Both the position numbers and the translations under genes were made by a program. This document shows, in pieces, positions 5,963 to 9,105 of a stretch of DNA of 9,105 bases. Source of the stretch: Actinomycetes bacterium. Its GTDB lineage: Bacteria > Actinomycetota > Acidimicrobiia > Acidimicrobiales > UBA8190. Numbering within the stretch: the first letter of the stretch is position 1; every line of letters starts with the position of its first letter. The notes under the pieces were generated by a model. It was not told where the DNA came from, made no database searches, and was given only the letters and a program-made list of their open reading frames with translations. The stretch covers positions 1-9,105 of the forward strand of contig JAJZYI010000127.1 in the NCBI GenBank assembly GCA_021798135.1. Reading direction: 5' to 3'.

Positions 5963-6556
5963 TCATCGCCCCTCGGGCTCGGGATGCACCGCGTGGCCCT
6001 GAGCGAGCGTGTCGACCAGCCGCTCGATTCGCCGCGCGCGGGTGTCGGGACGCCGGGCGGTCGCGACCCGGTAGAGGACGGAGTAGCGGTTCGCCCTGTC
6101 GAGCCGTGCAAAGGCTTTCGAGGCCCGGGGGTTGGCGGAGAGCGCCCTCTCCAGGTCGTCTGGGACCTCGATGCTCGCGGCACCGCCATAGGCGGCGTCC
6201 CAGGTCCCATCGCCCCTGGCTCGCTCCACCGCACGAAGCCCGGCTGGACGCATCCGACCTTCAGCCGTCAGCCGCTCGACCATCGCTATGTTGCGCTTCG
6301 ACCAGGCGCTGCCTGCACGACGAGGGGTGAACCGTCGCCGGAAGGTGCCGTCATCGCGGCGGGCGAGCTGCCCGTCGACCCAGCCGTGACAGAGGGCTTC
6401 CTCGAGGGCCTGGTCGTAGGTCAGCGAGGTCGGGCGCGTCGTGCCCTTCTTGGCGAGAACCAACCAGACACCCTCTGCGTCCGAAGGGCGCTCTGCCAAC
6501 CATCGCCGCCAGGCAGCGACGTCCGAGACGATCAGCTCCGCTGAATCGAGTGCCAT
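5963..6556 (-). CDS. YdeI/OmpD-associated family protein
   Basis: A 197-residue cytosolic protein of the YdeI/OmpD-associated (bacteriocin-protection type) family. Typical blocks are present in order: an N-terminal WRRWLAER helix followed by EGVWLVLAKK (28-37); SLTYDQALEEALCHGWVDGQ (44-63), the best-conserved family block; RRRFTPRRAGSAWSKRNI (73-90); VERLTAEGRMRPAG (93-106); and a C-terminal helical segment with ANPRASKAF, SVLYRVATARRPDTRARRI and the family's repeated basic residues. Length is the usual ~190-200. The ATG at 6556 directly precedes the conserved region. The frame stays open upstream into the IS3/deacetylase debris, but that part is out-of-frame junk, so the ATG is preferred. 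No Shine-Dalgarno or clear promoter is visible. The molecular function of the family is poorly defined; the E. coli name comes from an effect on antimicrobial-peptide sensitivity. Confidence 0.88.
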   Translation of the reverse strand: MALDSAELIVSDVAAWRRWLAERPSDAEGVWLVLAKKGTTRPTSLTYDQALEEALCHGWVDGQLARRDDGTFRRRFTPRRAGSAWSKRNIAMVERLTAEGRMRPAGLRAVERARGDGTWDAAYGGAASIEVPDDLERALSANPRASKAFARLDRANRYSVLYRVATARRPDTRARRIERLVDTLAQGHAVHPEPEGR

Positions 6557-6717
6557 GAGAGCGGTCCCAACAGTGTCGTGCCGTGGCCGATCAGTCGCAT
6601 GTCGGTGTCTGCATGTCTGCGTCCTGGCGGTCTTGGGCCCCTCACGTCGGCGCTCCACAGCCAGCTCGCCGAGGCTGCCGACCGGACAGGCGCCCTCGTC
6701 ACGACCGCATGCCGAGA
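6557..6717. other. Intergenic scar between the YdeI-type gene and the transposase remnant
   Basis: 161 bases. No continuation of the transposase past the TAG could be recognised in any minus-strand frame, and no IS3 terminal repeat is evident. On the minus strand the 7-mer GACATGC occurs twice about 14 bases apart. A promoter for the YdeI-type gene must lie here or further upstream, but none stands out. Confidence 0.4.
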
Positions 6718-6969
6718 CTAGGTGAAGTCGCACACCCACGTGCGGTTCGGCATCCCCGCGGTGAAGTCCCGTCTCACGAGGTCGGGGGCTCGCACCGCGG
6801 CAGGGTCGGACGTGGTGGTGTCGTCGGCGCGACGCAAGTCCCGCACCTGGCCTTCGACCTCGGCGATCCGCCCGCCGTCCTCGGTCGAGATCCCCGGCCG
6901 CCGGCCGCCGGTCGCCGTCTCTCTCGGCCTGCTTCAGCCAGGTCCGCAGCGGCTCCGGGCCGATCCCGA
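6718..6969 (-). mobile_element. IS3-family insertion sequence remnant
   Basis: This is the transposase part of the mosaic. The LRTWLKQAERD block and the RIAE...LRR block are typical of IS3-family OrfA, and DLVRRDFTA-x3-NRTWV-x-DFT is typical of OrfB just at the first DDE aspartate. Roughly 80-100 residues expected between these blocks are missing, and everything after DFT is gone. Terminal inverted repeats and target-site duplication were not found. Confidence 0.75.
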
Positions 6970-7074
6970 CGAAGGTGGCCGGTACCCCGTACCGCTCCAG
7001 GACCGACAGCACCTCCGGCGGCGCGGGGCCGGGACCGTCGTCGGACGTGAGGGCGACGACCTTCTGGTCGGCCA
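6718..7074 (-). pseudogene. Mosaic pseudogene: polysaccharide deacetylase start fused to IS3-family transposase remnant
   Basis: From the ATG at 7074 the first ~35 residues read as the opening of a NodB-type polysaccharide deacetylase: KVVALTSDDGPG, with the Asp-Asp metal/catalytic pair at 12-13 and Ser11 where Phe or another hydrophobic is usual, then EVLSVLERYGVPATF. From about codon 36 (base 6969) the text switches to the IS3-family OrfA C-terminal region: GIGPEPLRTWLKQAERDGDRRP. A 7-bp tandem duplication at 6896-6909 then shifts the frame. In the new frame it continues as PGISTEDGGRIAEVEGQVRDLRR, the OrfA leucine-zipper-like part, jumps by internal deletion to an OrfB segment with APDLVRRDFTAGMPNRTWVCDFT, and ends at TAG (6718-6720). 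No catalytic DDE residues beyond the first WVxDFT aspartate are present. Neither a working deacetylase nor a working transposase can be made. Confidence 0.8.
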
Positions 7075-7107
7075 TCGCCGCGCCGGCCGACCCTGCCGGA
7101 CCTGCGC

Positions 7108-8355
7108 TCAGCGGGCCAGCAGGTCCCGCGCGATGTGGGTCACCTGGATCTCGTCGGTGCCGGCGTAGATCTGGAAGACCTTGGCGTCGCGGGCGAGCTG
7201 CTCCACCCGGTAGTCGGCCATGTAGCCGTTGCCGCCCATGAGCTGCACCGCCTCCATCGCCACCTCGGTCGCCGCCTGCGCCGAGTACAGCTTCATGGCC
7301 GACGCCTCGGCCAGCGACAGGCTCCGACCCGCCGCCTCCATCTCGATGTGCCGGAACACCAGGTTCTCGACGTTCAGCCGGGCCACCTCCATCCTGGCCA
7401 GCTTCAGCTGGACCAGCTGGAACTCGCCGATCGGCTTGCCCCACAGCGTCCGGTCCTTCGCGTACTGCACGCTGAGCGCCAGGCACTGCTCGATCACCCC
7501 GAGCGCCATCGCGGCCACGCCGGCGCGCTCGGTCACGAAGTTCTCCTTGGCGCTCTGGCGCCCCTGGCCGCCGGCGGCCTCGGCCGGCGTCCCGAGCAAC
7601 CGGTCCGGCCCGACCTCCACGTCGGCCAGGAACAGCTCGCCCGTCGGCGACGAGTGCAGGCCCATCTTCCGGAACGGGGCCGACTGCTCCAGGCCCGGCA
7701 TCCCGCGGTCGAGCACGAACGTCAGCACCGGACGCGAGCGCGGCGGCGTGTCCGACCCGTCGTCGAGCTTGGCGTAGAACACGATGGTGTCGGCGTGCGG
7801 CCCGTTCGTGATGAACGTCTTGTTGCCGCTCAGCACCCACCCGTCGCCCGTCGCCCGCGCCGTGGCCTGCATGCCCCCCAGCGCGTCCGACCCCGAGTTG
7901 GGCTCGGTGATCGCCCAGGCGCCGATCTTGTCGAAGGTCACGAGGTCCCGGCCCCAGCGCTCCATCTGCTCGGCCGTGCCCCGGCGCATGATGGTGCCGG
8001 CCGCCAGCCCGATGCTCACCCCCATGGCCGTGACGATCCCCGGGCAGTACCGGCACAGCTCGACGATCGGGATGAGGGTCATGGCGGCGGCCCCGCCGTC
8101 CCCGGGGCGCTCGCCGCCACCCGTCGCCGGGGCGGTCGTCTCGCCGGCCTCGGCGGCCCGGCGCTGCGCCAGCGTCCGCTCGAAGCGGTCCCGGGCCAGC
8201 TGGTCCATGCCGAAGGTCCGGTAGAGGGAACGGATCACCTCGTACGGCGGCACGTCACCGTGCTCGAGCTCGTCGACCCGGGGGGCCACCTCGGCCTCTA
8301 CGAACTTGCGCACCGCGGCCCGGACGGCCTGCTGCTCCTCGCTCCACTCGAACAC
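7108..8355 (-). CDS. Acyl-CoA dehydrogenase family flavoprotein
   Basis: An FAD enzyme that introduces the alpha-beta double bond into an acyl-CoA thioester, passing electrons to electron-transfer flavoprotein; the substrate chain cannot be told. The 415-residue product has AITEPNSGSD (148-157), GNKTFITNG (178-186), MGLHSSPTGEL (231-241), DRTLWGKPIGEFQ (301-313) and QLMGGNGYMADY...QIYAGTDEIQ (371-404). The usual IYEGT glutamate is alanine (Ala398). A Glu in FVTERAG (Glu276) sits where isovaleryl- and long-chain-type dehydrogenases carry the alternative base. Residues ~57-92 are an unusual Arg/Ala then Gly/Pro-rich insertion in the N-terminal helical domain. The GTG at 8355 is preferred because an AAGGAGG (8361-8367) precedes it by 5 bases; the GTG at 8361 overlaps that site. 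It is probably co-transcribed with the NUDIX gene 33 bases upstream. Confidence 0.92.
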   Translation of the reverse strand: MFEWSEEQQAVRAAVRKFVEAEVAPRVDELEHGDVPPYEVIRSLYRTFGMDQLARDRFERTLAQRRAAEAGETTAPATGGGERPGDGGAAAMTLIPIVELCRYCPGIVTAMGVSIGLAAGTIMRRGTAEQMERWGRDLVTFDKIGAWAITEPNSGSDALGGMQATARATGDGWVLSGNKTFITNGPHADTIVFYAKLDDGSDTPPRSRPVLTFVLDRGMPGLEQSAPFRKMGLHSSPTGELFLADVEVGPDRLLGTPAEAAGGQGRQSAKENFVTERAGVAAMALGVIEQCLALSVQYAKDRTLWGKPIGEFQLVQLKLARMEVARLNVENLVFRHIEMEAAGRSLSLAEASAMKLYSAQAATEVAMEAVQLMGGNGYMADYRVEQLARDAKVFQIYAGTDEIQVTHIARDLLAR

Positions 8356-8360
8356 CGACA

Positions 8361-8367
8361 CCTCCTT
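8361..8367 (-). promoter_or_regulatory. Shine-Dalgarno sequence deciding the acyl-CoA dehydrogenase start
   Basis: AAGGAGG on the minus strand with 5-base spacing to the GTG at 8355. The upstream in-frame GTG at 8361 shares its first base with this site and so is unlikely to be used. The 5' half of the site is inside the palindrome at 8364-8383. Confidence 0.75.
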
Positions 8368-8383
8368 GACCGTGCGGTCAAGG
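8364..8383. promoter_or_regulatory. 20-bp palindromic operator candidate upstream of the acyl-CoA dehydrogenase
   Basis: CCTTGACCG and CGGTCAAGG are perfect 9-base arms around a 2-base centre (TG at 8373-8374). This size and symmetry are typical of TetR-family operators, which often control acyl-CoA dehydrogenase genes in actinobacteria. A -10-like TAGGGT (minus strand, 8386-8391, overlapping the NUDIX stop codon) would place a start site inside the palindrome, but no -35 accompanies it. The same arms in RNA could form a hairpin covering part of the ribosome binding site. Confidence 0.55.
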
Positions 8384-8388
8384 CGACC

Positions 8389-9084
8389 CTAGCCGGCCCC
8401 TCCCGCCGCCGGCCACTCCAGCCGCCACGCGCCGGGACCGGTCCACAGGCGCCGCCGCGGCCCCGGCGCGTCGAGCGGCGAGCCGTCGTAGGCGGCATCC
8501 CCCTCCCACAGCGCCGCCATGCGCTCACCTTCCCGGGCGATGTGCGTCCGGAACTGCTCGGCAGGTCGCCTCGACGCCAGGTCCACCAGCGCCTGCGCGC
8601 TCCCGGCCGCCGACCCCGAGTCGGCGGCCAGGCGCCACAGCGTCATCCACGTCGGCGGGGCCAGCTCGATCTCCCCCACCTGCTGGCGTGCCAGCGCGTC
8701 CGCCGGTGCCAGCCACGCGTGGTGGTCGATCTCGCCGCCGTCCACCACGACGTCGCCGGCGGGTGCCGGAGCCACGAAGAACCACGTCCGGTAGCGGCGC
8801 GGCGCCTCGGGCGGCGGCTCCCACAGGGCGGTGGCCACCAGGCCGTCGGCGGCGACGGGCAGCCCCGCCTCCTCCGCCGCCTCGCGCACCGCGGCGCGCC
8901 GCGCCGCTGCCAGCTCGTCGCCCGGCCGCGCCGGGTCGGCGTCCTGCGGGTCGACGGCCCCGCCGGGGAACACCCACAGCCCGCCGAAGGCGACCGAGGA
9001 CGTCCGCCGGAGCATCAGCACCTCCGGGCCGCCGGCGCCGTCGCGCAGGAGCACGACCGTCGCGGCGGCGCGTGCCGGCGCCAC
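8389..9084 (-). CDS. NUDIX hydrolase (5' end uncertain, near window edge)
   Basis: NUDIX-superfamily pyrophosphohydrolase. From the GTG at 9084 it has 231 residues, but the frame is open for the 7 codons to the window edge, so the true start may lie outside. The N-terminus shows a strand, ATVVLLRDG (8-16), then EVLMLRR (21-27) and GGLWVFPGGAVD (34-45). The NUDIX box follows with a longer spacer than the minimal form and ends AVREAAEEAGL (65-75), carrying the metal-binding Glu68, Glu71 and Glu72. The early GGLWVFPGG, the expanded box and the ~230-residue length with a C-terminal helical part resemble NUDT7/NUDT19-like CoA-diphosphatase-type proteins more than small MutT, though the substrate is not settled by sequence. 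The downstream acyl-CoA dehydrogenase makes an acyl-CoA-related substrate plausible (inference). No Shine-Dalgarno is visible at 9084. Confidence 0.85.
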   Translation of the reverse strand: MAPARAAATVVLLRDGAGGPEVLMLRRTSSVAFGGLWVFPGGAVDPQDADPARPGDELAAARRAAVREAAEEAGLPVAADGLVATALWEPPPEAPRRYRTWFFVAPAPAGDVVVDGGEIDHHAWLAPADALARQQVGEIELAPPTWMTLWRLAADSGSAAGSAQALVDLASRRPAEQFRTHIAREGERMAALWEGDAAYDGSPLDAPGPRRRLWTGPGAWRLEWPAAGGAG

Positions 9085-9105
9085 CGGGTCGCCGGCCCCC
9101 GCCGG

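Noticed and set aside
5551..7074. A possible defence or mobile island in the scarred middle
   Set aside because: Only one degraded IS3 fragment, one gene start and one YdeI-type gene are visible. There is no nuclease, ATPase, toxin-antitoxin pair, CRISPR-type repeat, integrase or att-like repeat to support it.
5963..8056. A 697-residue minus-strand frame starting inside the acyl-CoA dehydrogenase
   Set aside because: It runs out of frame through the dehydrogenase and through the transposase debris; only its C-terminal 197 residues are a recognisable gene.

Overview
The window is very GC-rich (roughly three quarters G+C by eye), uses GTG starts freely, and fills third codon positions with G or C. 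Together with an argC-argJ-argB-argD operon, FmdB-type and YdeI-type small proteins and two promoters placed for leaderless mRNAs, this points to a high-GC actinobacterium. I cannot place it further; an Acidimicrobiia-like lineage is only a guess.

Left part (1-4475, minus strand): an arginine-biosynthesis operon read right to left as argC, argJ, argB, argD. argD runs off the left edge. All three junctions are the same 4-base GTGA start/stop overlap. The operon is headed by a promoter (TTGCAT, 17 bp, TATAAA) whose -10 box ends 8 bases before the argC ATG. That predicts a leaderless transcript. Palindromic, AT-rich sequence covers the promoter and is a candidate ArgR operator (ARG box). The four enzymes cover acetyl-group recycling (ArgJ), N-acetylglutamate phosphorylation (ArgB), reduction (ArgC) and transamination (ArgD). 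The remaining arg genes may lie beyond the left edge.

Middle (4680-5550, plus strand): a small FmdB-type zinc-ribbon gene, then a separately promoted gene for a 174-residue protein with an 18-bp tandem repeat encoding a Pro/Gly/Gln/Asp linker before a compact domain. Its promoter (TTGACA, 17 bp, TGTAGT) again sits 8 bases from the ATG. A perfect 9-bp hairpin follows the gene.

Right-middle (5551-7074): sparse and scarred. A YdeI/OmpD-associated-type gene lies on the minus strand. Upstream of it is a mosaic pseudogene: the first ~35 codons of a polysaccharide deacetylase joined to a frameshifted, internally deleted IS3-family transposase remnant. The reading frame of this debris happens to stay open into the YdeI-type gene.

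Right end (7108-9105, minus strand): a NUDIX hydrolase gene (possibly cut by the right edge) followed 33 bases later by an acyl-CoA dehydrogenase gene. A 20-bp near-continuous palindrome lies between them and runs into the dehydrogenase ribosome binding site. It looks like a TetR-type operator.

I do not see a new multi-gene defence or mobile system. The most informative items are the regulatory sites (argC promoter/operator, acd palindrome) and the deacetylase/IS3 mosaic.
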